Shown here: positions 16,355-24,389 of the stretch, piece by piece
Numbering within the stretch: position 1 is the stretch's first letter
How the letters are laid out: each line of letters begins with the position of its first letter
DNA from: Candidatus Nitronauta litoralis
GTDB lineage: Bacteria; Nitrospinota; Nitrospinia; Nitrospinales; Nitrospinaceae
Direction: 5' to 3'
Assembly: GCA_015698285.1 (NCBI GenBank)
Contig: CP048685.1
Location: 2,294,001-2,358,000, forward strand
Length of the DNA stretch: 64,000 bases
Notes under the pieces: model-generated
The model's input: the letters and a program-made list of their open reading frames with translations, nothing else
Databases searched by the model: none
Told to the model about the DNA's origin: nothing
Translations under genes and position numbers: made by a program

Positions 16355-17220
16355 CCTGCTTGAAGTTAATTTTGGGTGTTTGGGGTCCGCATGTGCTTTG
16401 ATTTTCTACCAACGCCAAAGGGAAATACCCGGTGTTTAGTAGATCCTCCTCGATCACTCTTTAGCCTGTAAAGAGGAAGCGTCAGGATATCATAAACGTT
16501 GGGGCTCCAAATACCGGGGGGCGTTCTGTTACCGTTTGCCACTATTCGGGTTGCGCCGGATTTTGATCATTGTAGAGAGGGCATCGGGGGAAAATCAAGT
16601 TAAATGAGTAGATTTTCGAAAAAGTGGGGGAAGGGGGCGGAAGGGCAAGCAGTGCGGGTGGATTCGGGTGGAGAGCATCGCAAAACCCTGTAAATCAGGA
16701 AGGGGTTTCTTCCAGGTGATTTCCAGGCAGAAAACAGATTCCTCCCCCTTCACCGATGAAACCTTTGCATAACTCCAAGATCAAAAACAAAGGCGAGATT
16801 CTTCGTCACCCTTCGGGTTCCTCAAAATGACATTCCCTTGATTTTATTTGTCACACTGCGCCTGGAGCTTGTCCTGGGCTGGTCGAAGGGAGGTGGGGCT
16901 TCCTTGCTTGCCCCCTAAAAAATACAGTTACGCAAAACTCTCATCACCTGTTGTTTTATCAATAAGTAATCAGAATCAGTTGTAAATTTCCCTCCCCTTG
17001 CGAGGGAAGGATGCGGGAGGGGTCATGGAATCAACCTTCCCCATACCCCCTCCTTTTTAATTCAAAATCGCGAATAGCGCTTCTTGAACAAGGGAATCTG
17101 GAATTTTGTTTTAGTTTCGCAAATCTATCATTACCGGAGGGGGGGAAGGCGAAGCCATGGGGTTTTGGGGCAGGGTCGGGACCCCTATATATGGCTGATT
17201 TGGTGGGGACCCCCATAAAA
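16355..17220. other. intergenic region with degenerate palindromic repeats, no gene
   Basis: No reading frame here looks coding. The stretch 16780-16900 contains short hairpin-like blocks (CCTTCGGG, GGGGC...GCCCC at about 16893-16912) and motifs of the kind seen in dispersed palindromic repeats (TTCTTCG, TCAAAATGACA, TGTCACACTG). The stretch 16990-17060 has CCCTCCCC/GGGAGGGG type inverted blocks, partly mirrored by GGAGGGGGGGAAGG at about 17136. These look like decayed non-coding mobile repeats. That reading is inference from composition only. Confidence 0.4.
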
Positions 17221-17224
17221 TAAA

Positions 17225-17253
17225 TTGACATGCTACAATGGGTTTGATATTCA
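17225..17253 (+). promoter_or_regulatory. promoter of tRNA-Lys
   Basis: A consensus TTGACA (17225-17230) and, after 17 bases, TATTCA (17248-17253) lie 18 bp before the tRNA. The -10 is imperfect. Confidence 0.5.
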
Positions 17254-17270
17254 GTACGTTCGGTATTTGC

Positions 17271-17343
17271 GGGCCGCTAGCTCAGTTGGTAGAGCAACGC
17301 CCTTTTAAGGCGTGGGTCGAAGGTTCGAGCCCTTCGCGGCTCA
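17271..17343 (+). tRNA. tRNA-Lys (anticodon TTT)
   Basis: A 73-nt cloverleaf: acceptor GGGCCGC (17271-17277) pairs with GCGGCTC (17336-17342), with discriminator A at 17343. The D-arm is GCTC...GAGC. The anticodon stem ACGCC/GGCGT has loop CTTTTAA, giving TTT. The T-arm contains GGTTCGAGCC. The 3' CCA is not encoded; CTA follows. Confidence 0.95.
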
Positions 17344-17360
17344 CTACTCGCAAGAGAGTT

Positions 17361-17396
17361 ACGGGTCAAGCCGGAACGAGGCTTGTCCCGTTTTTT
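17361..17396 (+). terminator. rho-independent terminator after tRNA-Lys
   Basis: ACGGGTCAAGCC (17361-17372) pairs with GGCTTGTCCCGT (17380-17391) with one mismatch, around loop GGAACGA, followed by a T-run to 17396. Confidence 0.8.
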
Positions 17397-17466
17397 CCGG
17401 TTTTAATCGCAGAGGAAATGGAGTACCGTTTTCTTCTGTGAGCAGAAAAGGTGACCAGCAAGAGAG

Positions 17467-17488
17467 TCCGGCTCCCCGCCGGATTTTT
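17467..17488 (+). terminator. short hairpin with T-run before tRNA-Glu
   Basis: TCCGGC (17467-17472), loop TCCCC, GCCGGA (17478-17483), then five T (17484-17488). It insulates tRNA-Glu from upstream transcription or is part of its leader. Confidence 0.55.
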
Positions 17489-17521
17489 CATGCGAGTTTT
17501 GTCATCAAAAAGTTACAGGGC

Positions 17522-17599
17522 GTCCCCATCGTCTAGCCAGGCCCAGGACACCGGCCTTTCACGCCGGCGACGCGGGTTCGAATCCCGCTGGGGACGCCA
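17522..17599 (+). tRNA. tRNA-Glu (anticodon TTC)
   Basis: Acceptor GTCCCCA (17522-17528) pairs with TGGGGAC (17589-17595). The anticodon stem CCGGC/GCCGG has loop CTTTCAC, giving TTC. The T-arm is CGGGTTCGAATCCCG. Discriminator G (17596) and an encoded CCA (17597-17599) end the gene, in contrast to the neighbouring tRNA-Lys. Confidence 0.95.
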
Positions 17600-17629
17600 G
17601 TTTATTCTCTCTTTTTGGGGAGAAAAGGT

Positions 17630-17875
17630 ATGAAGAAAGACCACAGGCTGTTTTCAAAAAATATTTCCCCTGAAGAATTAAATGTGATTGTTGAGATTGA
17701 TGACGAAGGATTTTATGTCGCTTCGGTAGTAGAACTTCCAGGGTGCCATACTCTAGCCAAGTCTTTCGAAGGATTGATGAACAGGCTAAAAGAAGCTGTA
17801 AGTCTTTATATAGATGTTGAAGGCCCTCCAGAGATGCCATCCCGTTTTGTTGGGGCATTTCGAATTCCAATTTAG
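17630..17875 (+). CDS. HicB-like antitoxin
   Basis: 81 residues from the ATG at 17630, preceded by GGGGAGAAAAGGT. The partial RNase-H-like HicB core is clear: VIVEIDDEGFYVASVVELPGC, then HTLAKSFEGLMNRLKEAVSLYI. It is short and lacks a separate C-terminal DNA-binding domain, as in minimal HicB proteins. It begins 31 bp after tRNA-Glu and is followed 9 bp later by a HicA-like gene, which supports a toxin-antitoxin pair in antitoxin-first order. HicB proteins bind and block HicA and often repress their own operon. Confidence 0.8.
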   Translation: MKKDHRLFSKNISPEELNVIVEIDDEGFYVASVVELPGCHTLAKSFEGLMNRLKEAVSLYIDVEGPPEMPSRFVGAFRIPI

Positions 17876-17884
17876 TAATAAAAC

Positions 17885-18058
17885 ATGCCTCCCCTTCCCA
17901 GGATAACGGGCAGGAAACTGCTCAATTGTCTACAGAAATTTGGCTTCAAAATTATTCGTAGTAAGGGGAGTCATTTTTTTATGAAATATGATGATGGGCG
18001 AAGAAGACGGAAAAAAATAGACGTTACCGTGACGAGGGATGCCGCTTCAGGTAATTAA
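17885..18058 (+). CDS. HicA-like toxin, short or truncated C-terminus
   Basis: 57 residues. The N-terminal two thirds match HicA mRNA interferases: LPRITGRKLLNCLQKFGFK, then IIRSKGSHFFMKYDDGRR with the conserved Gly-Ser-His, whose His30 is the catalytic residue. The usual ending (a Val-Pro-x-His strand followed by a final helix) is missing: the frame ends IDVTVTRDAASGN. In the next frame (about 18029-18065) the DNA reads RGMPLQVINRKP, which resembles a missing last helix, so a small frameshift is likely. It may be an inactive remnant or an unusually short toxin. It was not long enough to be obvious as an open frame. Confidence 0.65.
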   Translation: MPPLPRITGRKLLNCLQKFGFKIIRSKGSHFFMKYDDGRRRRKKIDVTVTRDAASGN

Positions 18059-18235
18059 CCGAAAACCATAAAGGGAAAGAGGCAAGTCTTTTCCTGACTA
18101 CAACTGGAAGGCTTGAAAATTTTCCCTTCCTTTACCTCACTGAGGCCGGGCAGGTGTCGGGTGGGTTAGTAGAAAAAATATCAAGGTGAAATAAAAAGCT
18201 GTAGTTCGAATACTGGTGTTACCTGAACTGGCGGG

Positions 18236-18763
18236 TCAGGATGTCCACAGCTCAATTTGACGCCAGGGTTCTGGTACCAACAATTTTCCTTCATAATTTG
18301 GTTCTGAATTGCACAGGCGGATGGACTGCCAGGCGCCATGCCAATCAGTTGGTAATGGATAAGGTGTTTTGACTTTGTCCTCTGCTTTAAATCCAAAGTG
18401 ACAATAATAAGCCGGGTCACCAAGAACAAATACAGAACCGGTTTTACAATTTTCCAGATGTTTTAAACCCCTGTGAACCAGCGCACTTCCAACTCCCTGC
18501 CTATGCAAAGCAGGTGTTACTGCAAGCGGACCTAATAGCGCCACCTTATTTTTGCTTCCTTCAATGTGGCAAAAAGTAAAACAAATATGTCCTGCGATTT
18601 CCTTTTCATTTTTTCCAACGAGTGATTTCACTCCTGGCCCAAAACCCTGGAGTGTTCTCACAAGCGGTAATAAGTCCTCGTCAGGGAAGGCGTCTTTATA
18701 TAGTTGTTCAATCCCGGAAAGGTCACTGGGGCGGCTTTGGCGAATTTCCAGTTTGCTTGTCAT
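18236..18763 (-). CDS. GNAT-family N-acetyltransferase (YhbS-like)
   Basis: 175 residues. The acetyl-CoA binding loop is RQGVGSALVHRGLKHL (about 103-118), preceded by the strand ALLGPLAVTPALH and followed by VFVLGDPAYYCHFGFK, a segment typical of COG3153 (YhbS-like) acetyltransferases. The N-terminus IRQSRPSDLSGIEQLYKDAF is also standard. It is a single gene on the minus strand; the 180 bp between it and the HicA-like gene hold no clear feature. The substrate is unknown. Confidence 0.85.
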   Translation of the reverse strand: MTSKLEIRQSRPSDLSGIEQLYKDAFPDEDLLPLVRTLQGFGPGVKSLVGKNEKEIAGHICFTFCHIEGSKNKVALLGPLAVTPALHRQGVGSALVHRGLKHLENCKTGSVFVLGDPAYYCHFGFKAEDKVKTPYPLPTDWHGAWQSIRLCNSEPNYEGKLLVPEPWRQIELWTS

Positions 18764-18850
18764 TTTATTATTATAGTCATGATTTATGTTTATGGATGAT
18801 ACAAGTCTGCACTCTAAGCCTCTCTTTTGATAATTTTCATTTACTTATTG

Positions 18851-18905
18851 TAAATCGCTCAACGCTTGATTAAGAGCAGGGTTCCAGAGATTCGAAAATA
18901 TCATT
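18851..18905. repeat. dispersed short repeat, copy R1
   Basis: Contains AATCG, TTGAT, GGGTTCCAGAGATTCGAAAA. The same order of blocks occurs at 19951-20037 and 32901-32985. Similarity is partial. Confidence 0.4.
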
Positions 18906-18997
18906 ATTAGTTGATCCCATCGGTATTTGGTCATACCCTTATGAGCTTATAAATTATTCATTAAATTAGCTCGTTATCAAGTGCAGGTAAGTGAAAC

Positions 18998-19726
18998 ATG
19001 ACGACTTTGGTTGTAGGAGCCAGCGGGGCAACTGGACGTTTGCTCCTGAATCATTTATTGGACCGTGGGCAACAGGTGCGAATCATTGTCCGATCCACTG
19101 ATAGCCTGTCCGATGTAGTCGCCAACCACAATAATTTAACTGTCATCCAGGCAAATGTCGTGGACCTGAGTGATGCGGAGCTTGCCCAACATGTTAGGGG
19201 ATGTAACGCATTGGCATCTTGTCTTGGGCATAATCTGAGTTTTAAGGGGATTTTCGGTCCGCCGCGCAGGCTTGTATCGGATGCTACTCGGCGACTCTGC
19301 AATGCCTTAAAGGCAAACAATCCAGAAAGACCCGTCAAGTTTGTGCTCATGAACACGGCTGGAAATAGTAACCGGGACCTTAAGGAAAAGGTTTCTTTCA
19401 GGAATAAATGTGTCGTTGGTCTCCTTCGCCTCATGTTGCCACCTCACGTGGATAACGAAAAAGCTGCAGATTACCTGCGCACCCAGATCGGCCAGAATGA
19501 TGGACTCATTGAATGGGTGGTGGTGCGTCCTGACAGTTTGCTCGATGAAGATGAAGTAAGTGAATTTACAGTCCATCCCTCGCCGACTCGATGTGCAATT
19601 TTCAATGCTGGAACAACCAGCCGAATAAATGTGAGTTACTTCATGGCGGATTTGATTTGCAACGAGGACACGTGGCACAAGTGGAAAGGCAGAATGCCAG
19701 TGGTCTACAATAAGGAAGAGGGGTAG
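18998..19726 (+). CDS. NAD(P)H-binding atypical short-chain dehydrogenase
   Basis: 242 residues. The N-terminal Rossmann motif VVGASGATGRLLL (5-17) is the GxxGxxG fingerprint of atypical/extended SDR (NmrA-like, YwnB-like) proteins. VNDVDLS-like acidic turn (ANVVDLSDAEL) and CNALASCLGHNLSF follow, and WVVVRPDSLLDEDE marks the substrate side. The catalytic YxxxK of classical SDRs is not seen. An AGGTAAG element precedes the ATG. It is a monocistronic gene; the substrate is unknown. Confidence 0.75.
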   Translation: MTTLVVGASGATGRLLLNHLLDRGQQVRIIVRSTDSLSDVVANHNNLTVIQANVVDLSDAELAQHVRGCNALASCLGHNLSFKGIFGPPRRLVSDATRRLCNALKANNPERPVKFVLMNTAGNSNRDLKEKVSFRNKCVVGLLRLMLPPHVDNEKAADYLRTQIGQNDGLIEWVVVRPDSLLDEDEVSEFTVHPSPTRCAIFNAGTTSRINVSYFMADLICNEDTWHKWKGRMPVVYNKEEG

Positions 19727-20195
19727 CGATCTGGGAAAACAGGTTCGAACCTGGTGCCATTGCGTGAAGTCAAATAAACGCGGATTCAAATAATAAGTCC
19801 AATTCCACTCATAAAAGAGGCACGAATCGATTGTTAAACATTTGGTTGGGTGTCAGATACTGACAGGTTTTCCTGGGGCGATTATTCAGGTTGTCGACAA
19901 ACTTTTTTAAAGCCAGCTATTTCGAGAACGCCATAAAAACCTAAACCTTTAATAATCGGCTTAAAGTTTGATGGACTGTGGGGTTCCAGAGGTTCGAAAA
20001 ATTTCGTTTCGAATGCCAAGGTAGAAGCATTGCTCGGATTAATTTATCGGCTAGCTATGGACATATGATAAAGCTTATAGTTTAAAAGCAGATGTTCAAA
20101 TCTATGGGAAGATCATCTAAACCCAACCCAAAGCGGACATTCATCTAATGAGCATGTTTAGGTTAAGGTGAAAGTAGTCAACTTTAGAAATCTTA
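19727..20195. other. intergenic stretch, no gene; contains repeat copy R2
   Basis: No coding frame is convincing. It contains a perfect 14-bp palindrome, CAGGTTCGAACCTG (19740-19753), and the second copy of the dispersed repeat (19951-20037; AATCGGC, TTTGATGGAC, GGGTTCCAGAGGTTCGAAAAA). Confidence 0.4.
19951..20037. repeat. dispersed short repeat, copy R2
   Basis: Shares AATCGGC, TTTGATGGAC, GGGTTCC and TTCGAAAAA in the same order and spacing with R3 (32901-32985), and less well with R1 (18851-18905). It ends near GCTCGGA in both R2 and R3. Confidence 0.5.
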
Positions 20196-20201
20196 AAAGA
20201 G

Positions 20202-20226
20202 AAAAACCTGACCCCGAAGGACCAGG
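20202..20226 (-). terminator. rho-independent terminator of the MBL-fold gene
   Basis: On the minus strand CCTGGTCC pairs with GGGGTCAGG around a TTCG tetraloop (two G-U pairs) and is followed by TTTTT. It lies about 60 bp past the stop of the gene that ends at 20288. Confidence 0.7.
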
Positions 20227-20287
20227 CTTTCTTCCAAATTTTTCCTAAATTAGGTTCCTTGGTGGGCATCAAAATAGCCCATAAAAA

Positions 20288-21184
20288 TTATTTTTTATTT
20301 GGTCTCCACGGAAATGGCCCCATCCATTCATCGAGGAGAATCCGCCAAGCGTTCATCGGCAACCATTCCTTATACATAGCCCAATCCTTATATTTGGGAA
20401 GCTGAACTACATTCGGAACCATCATAGGGTTCGTTCCTTTTTTAAATTCTGCAAAAATGGCGGCGCGTAAGTCGCGAATGAATTGCAAACTATCAGCGAC
20501 ATCTTGTTTCGACCCTCCTTGTAAAGGATGTTGTCTTTCATTGTGCGATGCTACAAATTTTTTAAAATCCAGTTTCAAAACTTCTTCCAAAGATCGTTCC
20601 CACTCCTTGATATTAAAATCTGGAACAATATTAAACATCACTCTTTTAGGTGTAACTATATCCGCTATATAAGCAATTTTTTGCTTTGGCAAAAGAAAGA
20701 CCGTCATGCCCAAACCGTGATTCATCCCAAAATAGTGCAACTCAACCGTCGTGCCACCAAGCGAAAGATCCTTCCGGGTTCCACTCCAGCTTTCATCCGG
20801 TACCACCATATCTGCCCCTGGGTTAGCTTGCATCCATTCGTAGGCTTCGATATGAGCCAAGGTTTTCGCTCCGGCATTTTTGAACACCTGACCACCACTC
20901 GAATGGTCCCAATGATTGTGGCTGTGTAACAGATAATGAATTGGTTTGTCTGTAATTTTTTTGATTGCTTCTACGAATCCTGCTGCATGTTTGGAATTAA
21001 CGGATTCAATAGCAATCACACCCTCGTTAGTTACAACAAACATTGAAAAATAACCATTCGCTGGGTTCCCATAGCTATAAACACCATCATCTATCTTGGC
21101 AGTATGAGGAGGGAGGTTTTCAGCAAATGCGACACCAAATGAAAAAAAGACTGTGATCAACACCACACCAATAAACTTATTCAT
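20288..21184 (-). CDS. secreted metallo-beta-lactamase-fold hydrolase
   Basis: 298 residues with a clear Sec signal peptide (about 1-21, ending GVAFA), so the protein is periplasmic. The zinc motif HxHxDH is H89-N-H91-W-D93-H94, followed by GMNHGLG (third His region) and ASHNERQH. The fold resembles class B3-like or alkylsulfatase-like MBL hydrolases; beta-lactam cleavage cannot be assumed. It follows the extradiol dioxygenase gene after an 87-bp gap and may belong to the sigma-54-controlled operon. A strong terminator follows it, so it is the last gene. Confidence 0.8.
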   Translation of the reverse strand: MNKFIGVVLITVFFSFGVAFAENLPPHTAKIDDGVYSYGNPANGYFSMFVVTNEGVIAIESVNSKHAAGFVEAIKKITDKPIHYLLHSHNHWDHSSGGQVFKNAGAKTLAHIEAYEWMQANPGADMVVPDESWSGTRKDLSLGGTTVELHYFGMNHGLGMTVFLLPKQKIAYIADIVTPKRVMFNIVPDFNIKEWERSLEEVLKLDFKKFVASHNERQHPLQGGSKQDVADSLQFIRDLRAAIFAEFKKGTNPMMVPNVVQLPKYKDWAMYKEWLPMNAWRILLDEWMGPFPWRPNKK

Positions 21185-21271
21185 TTTTTATATTCCTTTA
21201 GTCAAAAGATTGCTCATATTTCAAAAATTTCAAAAAAGAGTGTTACGTATATGACGAAGGTTTTTTAAAAT

Positions 21272-22060
21272 TTATGAGATCATAACTCCTCGCATTGATA
21301 TTCCTTTGGAAACCATTCCCTCAATCGGAAAAGTGACTCTCTCTTCTTCATTCTGCAGGGCAATAATGTAGATCAATGGCAAGAAGTGTTCCGGTGTTGG
21401 CGCTGAAAGGTGCGCAATCTCACCCAGGGATTCAAACTCCAGGATTCCCTGATGATCTCCTTTTAGTAAAAGGTGTTTGATCTTTTCATCAAACTCGATG
21501 GCCCAATCCGCAGGTTCGTCATCCGGATTAGAACTAAAAAACTGAAGGTTGTGGACGATATTTCCGCTACCTAAAACCAACACCCCTTCGTCTCTCAGAG
21601 GTTTTAATTCTTGAGCCAGGTCATAATGTTCTTGAGGAGACAAACTTCTATCCAGGCTCAATTGCAGAACTGGAATATTTGCTTCAGGATACATTTTTAT
21701 CAGAAGTCCCCAGGTCCCATGATCCAACCCCCAACTGGAATCCAGTTCAACATGGACTTTGGTTATTAGGGATTGAATTCTTTTTGCAAGGTCTAAACTG
21801 CCTTTTGCCGGGTACTGAATATCAAACAAAGCCTGAGGAAAATTTCCAAAGTCGTGAATGGTTCTCGGGTTCTCCATTGCGGTCACGAAAGCGCCTCGTG
21901 TTACCCAATGAGCGGAAATAGACAAGATGGCTTTAGGTTTGTTAAGGCATTTCCCCAAAATTTCCCAGTTATTTGAATACTTGTTCTTTTCGATGATATT
22001 CATCGGGCTGCCATGGCCTAAAAACAAAGCTGGCATTTTTTGATTTTGAATTGTATTCAT
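21272..22060 (-). CDS. extradiol ring-cleavage dioxygenase (LigB/DODA, YgiD-like)
   Basis: 262 residues. Motifs of the 4,5-DOPA-extradiol-dioxygenase branch of LigB proteins are visible: ALFLGHGSPMNI (His16), ILSISAHWVTRGAF (His51), SSWGLDHGTWGLL, and VLGSGNIVHNL with the later metal His. The length matches YgiD-type proteins (about 260). No signal peptide is seen, so it should be cytoplasmic. It would cleave a catechol-type ring next to the hydroxyls. It lies 17 bp after the intradiol dioxygenase gene, clearly in one operon. The natural substrate is unknown. Confidence 0.85.
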   Translation of the reverse strand: MNTIQNQKMPALFLGHGSPMNIIEKNKYSNNWEILGKCLNKPKAILSISAHWVTRGAFVTAMENPRTIHDFGNFPQALFDIQYPAKGSLDLAKRIQSLITKVHVELDSSWGLDHGTWGLLIKMYPEANIPVLQLSLDRSLSPQEHYDLAQELKPLRDEGVLVLGSGNIVHNLQFFSSNPDDEPADWAIEFDEKIKHLLLKGDHQGILEFESLGEIAHLSAPTPEHFLPLIYIIALQNEEERVTFPIEGMVSKGISMRGVMIS

Positions 22061-22077
22061 CTCTTTACCTTCTTCCC

Positions 22078-22929
22078 CTAAAAAGTGAGGACAAAATCAT
22101 AATTCCCCACCAACCCATCGGTTATTTTGTTAGCACGGTCTTTCTTGTATTCTATGATTATGTTTTCCTGCTCATCCTGAGTCAGTCGCTCGCTTCTTAA
22201 AATTGCATCTTTGGCGTTCAACTTCTGAATGAAATCATTGTGCTCGATTTGATTTCCCTTGAAATAAAGTTGAGTCACCAACTGAGGGATGCCCGGTGCG
22301 GTAACCATGAAATGCAGATGCGGAGGTCGATACCAGCTATTCCCCAGACTCGGTTTATCCGATTCGTTATCTTTCCCGATCCGCACGGGGTAGAAACCCG
22401 GAACGACGGTCTTGAACCAGTAATTTCCCTCTGCATCGGTGATGCAACGGCCCCAATGCTGGAAATTTTCATCGAGTTTTCTTTCGATCCATTCCCCGGT
22501 TATCGGGTGCTGGAAACGGTGTGCATCCGTGTCTCCCCGGTGGTTGTAGCGTCCGGAGGCCGAAGCGTTCCACATAATGAGGACGGCTCCGGGTAGGGGG
22601 CTCTTTGTGTTGTCCGAATCTTTGAATAAAACCTTGCCCTTGATATATACCACCTGACCCCGGGCAGTTTCCTGATGGCCATTGATGAGGGTAAGGTCGT
22701 TGTCGTTGGCTTCACTTATGGGAAGCCGAAAGTCAAGATTTTCACGAACCTCATGAACCGGATCCCCATCATCAGGGAAAAAGGGCCCCAGCGTCTGTCT
22801 TGGAGTTTTAAGGTTTAACATCTGGCCAAAAGCCGAATTTGTGATCAGGGTTCCAGCGGCGGCCCCCACCGTTCCCAGACCGGTCCTTAAGAAGTTTCTT
22901 CGGGAAAACATGTTTGTTTTATTTTTCAT
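22078..22929 (-). CDS. Tat-exported intradiol dioxygenase-like protein
   Basis: 283 residues. A twin-arginine signal (SRRNFLRTGLG, RR at 10-11, then an Ala/Gly-rich hydrophobic run to about 35) predicts folded export. The intradiol dioxygenase core follows: LGPFFPDDGDP, the iron ligands Tyr128 (GRYNHRGDTD), Tyr180 (VPGFYPVRIG), His204 and His206 (RPPHLHFMV). All four ligands of the family are present. Such proteins cleave catechols between the hydroxyls with non-haem Fe(III). It lies between doxX and the extradiol enzyme gene with short spacers (20 and 17 bp). Confidence 0.87.
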   Translation of the reverse strand: MKNKTNMFSRRNFLRTGLGTVGAAAGTLITNSAFGQMLNLKTPRQTLGPFFPDDGDPVHEVRENLDFRLPISEANDNDLTLINGHQETARGQVVYIKGKVLFKDSDNTKSPLPGAVLIMWNASASGRYNHRGDTDAHRFQHPITGEWIERKLDENFQHWGRCITDAEGNYWFKTVVPGFYPVRIGKDNESDKPSLGNSWYRPPHLHFMVTAPGIPQLVTQLYFKGNQIEHNDFIQKLNAKDAILRSERLTQDEQENIIIEYKKDRANKITDGLVGNYDFVLTF

Positions 22930-22949
22930 GGCAACACCTCTCTAAAAAT

Positions 22950-23456
22950 TTATTGAGTAAACAAGGAAAGCTTTCTTGAAACGAAAGGAGTTTTTGAAAA
23001 TTTCAAAAACTTTTCTGAAATCCATTGATCGACAGAAAACTTTCCGCCTCCGGTGATAATCAAGGCAACAGCGATCCCGATTGCTAAAATATGGAACTCA
23101 AAACCTTCACCAGCTTGTTTGCCAGACCAGTTCATAAAAAATCCATTGCCCCAGTGAGCGGTGGCAGCAGCACCCGTCATGATTGCCGCAATTCCGGCGG
23201 CACTAAATCGAGTGAGAAAACCGGTAAGCAGCCCCAAACTTCCCAAAAATTCTCCAGCAAAAATCAACAAGACCAGTCCCGTGGGCAGTCCCATTTTTTG
23301 GGTAAAAAATCCCAGAGTCCCTTCAAACCCGAACCCTCCAAACCATCCTAAAACCTTTTGCGCTCCATGAGGAAAGATAACCAATGCCAAGGTAATACGC
23401 AGTACAAGAGGGGTAATGGAATCTTCCGTTTTAAAAAATTGTTTTAAATAATCCAT
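22950..23456 (-). CDS. DoxX-family membrane protein
   Basis: 168 residues with four hydrophobic helices. The start (LVLRITLALVIFPHGAQKVLGWFGG), GFFTQKMGLP, EFLGSLGLLTG and AHWGNGFFMNW are hallmarks of the DoxX family of four-helix inner-membrane proteins. Members are linked to thiosulfate:quinone oxidoreductase or to oxidative stress complexes. Here it lies in an operon with ring-cleaving dioxygenases, and may connect oxidised products with the quinone pool; that is inference. The gap to the preceding exported-protein gene is 105 bp. Confidence 0.87.
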   Translation of the reverse strand: MDYLKQFFKTEDSITPLVLRITLALVIFPHGAQKVLGWFGGFGFEGTLGFFTQKMGLPTGLVLLIFAGEFLGSLGLLTGFLTRFSAAGIAAIMTGAAATAHWGNGFFMNWSGKQAGEGFEFHILAIGIAVALIITGGGKFSVDQWISEKFLKFSKTPFVSRKLSLFTQ

Positions 23457-23561
23457 GGCTTTTTCTCCAGATATAAACAGTTATAAATTAGTTGGGTTGC
23501 TTTCAACTTAAGATGGCGAGGCAGGAGTGGTTCCAGAAACACTCCTGCCTTACCAGGGGGG

Positions 23562-24182
23562 TTAATGAACCACTGGGTGGCCATCTTGGTCTTTGACGTT
23601 ATCCTGCAAGTTGTTGATGATTAAATAACCAGATGCTGTCATGTTTTTTCCATAAGATGAATCTGAGTCTTGCTGTGAATCCTGTTTGATAAGATCCACA
23701 CGAACCTTAATTGCGCCTCCGCCTTGAATTCCTTCTAAATTACCCGTTCCAGATGTGAAGGTTAATTTGCCTTGACAGTTTTCCTTGGGACCTTCACAGG
23801 AAATTTTAGCGTTGGCCTTATATCCTATTTGATCGGTTAACTGACAGGTGCCTTGTAAAACATCATTTCCTGACTGATTAATATGAACTGCAAAAGGACA
23901 ATCCATTCTGGCGGCATGCATGTAATGGGTTTTATTTGTATGATCTTTTACAAAAAATGTTCCTTTCATTACACCCGAGTAAAACTCCTGCCCTTTACCT
24001 ACAGGATAGACATTCCCTTCTGCCCGCCAACTGGCTATGGCTCTTTTGTCATCAGCATCATCTGCCTGGGCTGGCCCTGAAAAGTTTAGGATCAGGAAAC
24101 CGGTGAGCAACGTCATCCAAAAACTTTGTTTGCAAAAATAAGCCCAGTTTTTTTCACTTAAAGAATGTTTTAAATCGTTCAT
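23562..24182 (-). CDS. exported protein of unknown function
   Basis: 206 residues from the ATG at 24182, preceded by GGAG at a good distance; an in-frame ATG at 24197 has no such site. A signal peptide is visible (about 22-40, FWMTLLTGFLILNF, ending PAQADD). The mature part is rich in beta-type residues and contains two Cys pairs (DCPF, GTCQ, SCEGPKENCQ) that could form disulfides. GTGNLEGIQGGG and YLIINNLQDN resemble the end of small secreted beta-barrel proteins. It is the first gene behind a sigma-54 promoter and leads the DoxX/dioxygenase operon. I do not recognise the family. Confidence 0.7.
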   Translation of the reverse strand: MNDLKHSLSEKNWAYFCKQSFWMTLLTGFLILNFSGPAQADDADDKRAIASWRAEGNVYPVGKGQEFYSGVMKGTFFVKDHTNKTHYMHAARMDCPFAVHINQSGNDVLQGTCQLTDQIGYKANAKISCEGPKENCQGKLTFTSGTGNLEGIQGGGAIKVRVDLIKQDSQQDSDSSYGKNMTASGYLIINNLQDNVKDQDGHPVVH

Positions 24183-24242
24183 TTTTTTTCTCCACATATA
24201 AGGGTTAAAAAAACAGAACTGAGGTTTTCATTGACTTTAAAT

Positions 24243-24258
24243 AGCAGTTTTGATGCCA
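24243..24258 (-). promoter_or_regulatory. sigma-54 (-24/-12) promoter of the DoxX/dioxygenase operon
   Basis: The minus strand reads TGGCAT-N5-CTGCT, with the invariant GG and GC dinucleotides at the exact 12-base spacing of sigma-54 promoters (consensus TGGCAC-N5-TTGCA/T). The transcript would begin near 24231, about 50 bp before the ATG at 24182. The divergently encoded protein is a sigma-54 activator. Confidence 0.7.
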
Positions 24259-24334
24259 AACAGTCCTGTCCTCTTAACCTATTGTTTTTATTATATTTTT
24301 ATATTTGTTTGGTTCGTGCTTTGAAAATATTAAT

Positions 24335-24378
24335 CCGTTTTATAACGGTAAAACATTGCTAGGCAACGTAATTACGTT
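24335..24378. promoter_or_regulatory. two inverted repeats, candidate enhancer/operator of the sigma-54 activator
   Basis: CCGTT-N4-AACGG (24335-24348) and the perfect palindrome AACGTAATTACGTT (24365-24378) lie about 80-120 bp upstream of the sigma-54 promoter, where enhancer sites are expected. The second also overlaps the activator's own promoter, so it could serve for autoregulation. Confidence 0.5.
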
Positions 24379-24383
24379 ATGAT
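24356..24383 (+). promoter_or_regulatory. sigma-70 promoter of the sigma-54 activator gene
   Basis: TTGCTA (24356-24361) and TATGAT (24378-24383), 16-base spacer. The start of transcription would fall at about the ATG (24390), and no Shine-Dalgarno is seen, so the mRNA may be leaderless. Confidence 0.45.
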
Positions 24384-24389
24384 AGGGCC

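Noticed and set aside
16780-17060. Intergenic hairpins considered as a riboswitch or T-box for ilvE
   Set aside because: They lie 440 bp or more upstream of ilvE, no T-box or other known core motif was seen, and the blocks look like dispersed repeats.
19740-19760. T-arm-like palindrome followed by TGCCA as a possible tRNA remnant
   Set aside because: A 5-bp T-stem with 7-base loop cannot be drawn without a mismatch, and no acceptor partner is found.
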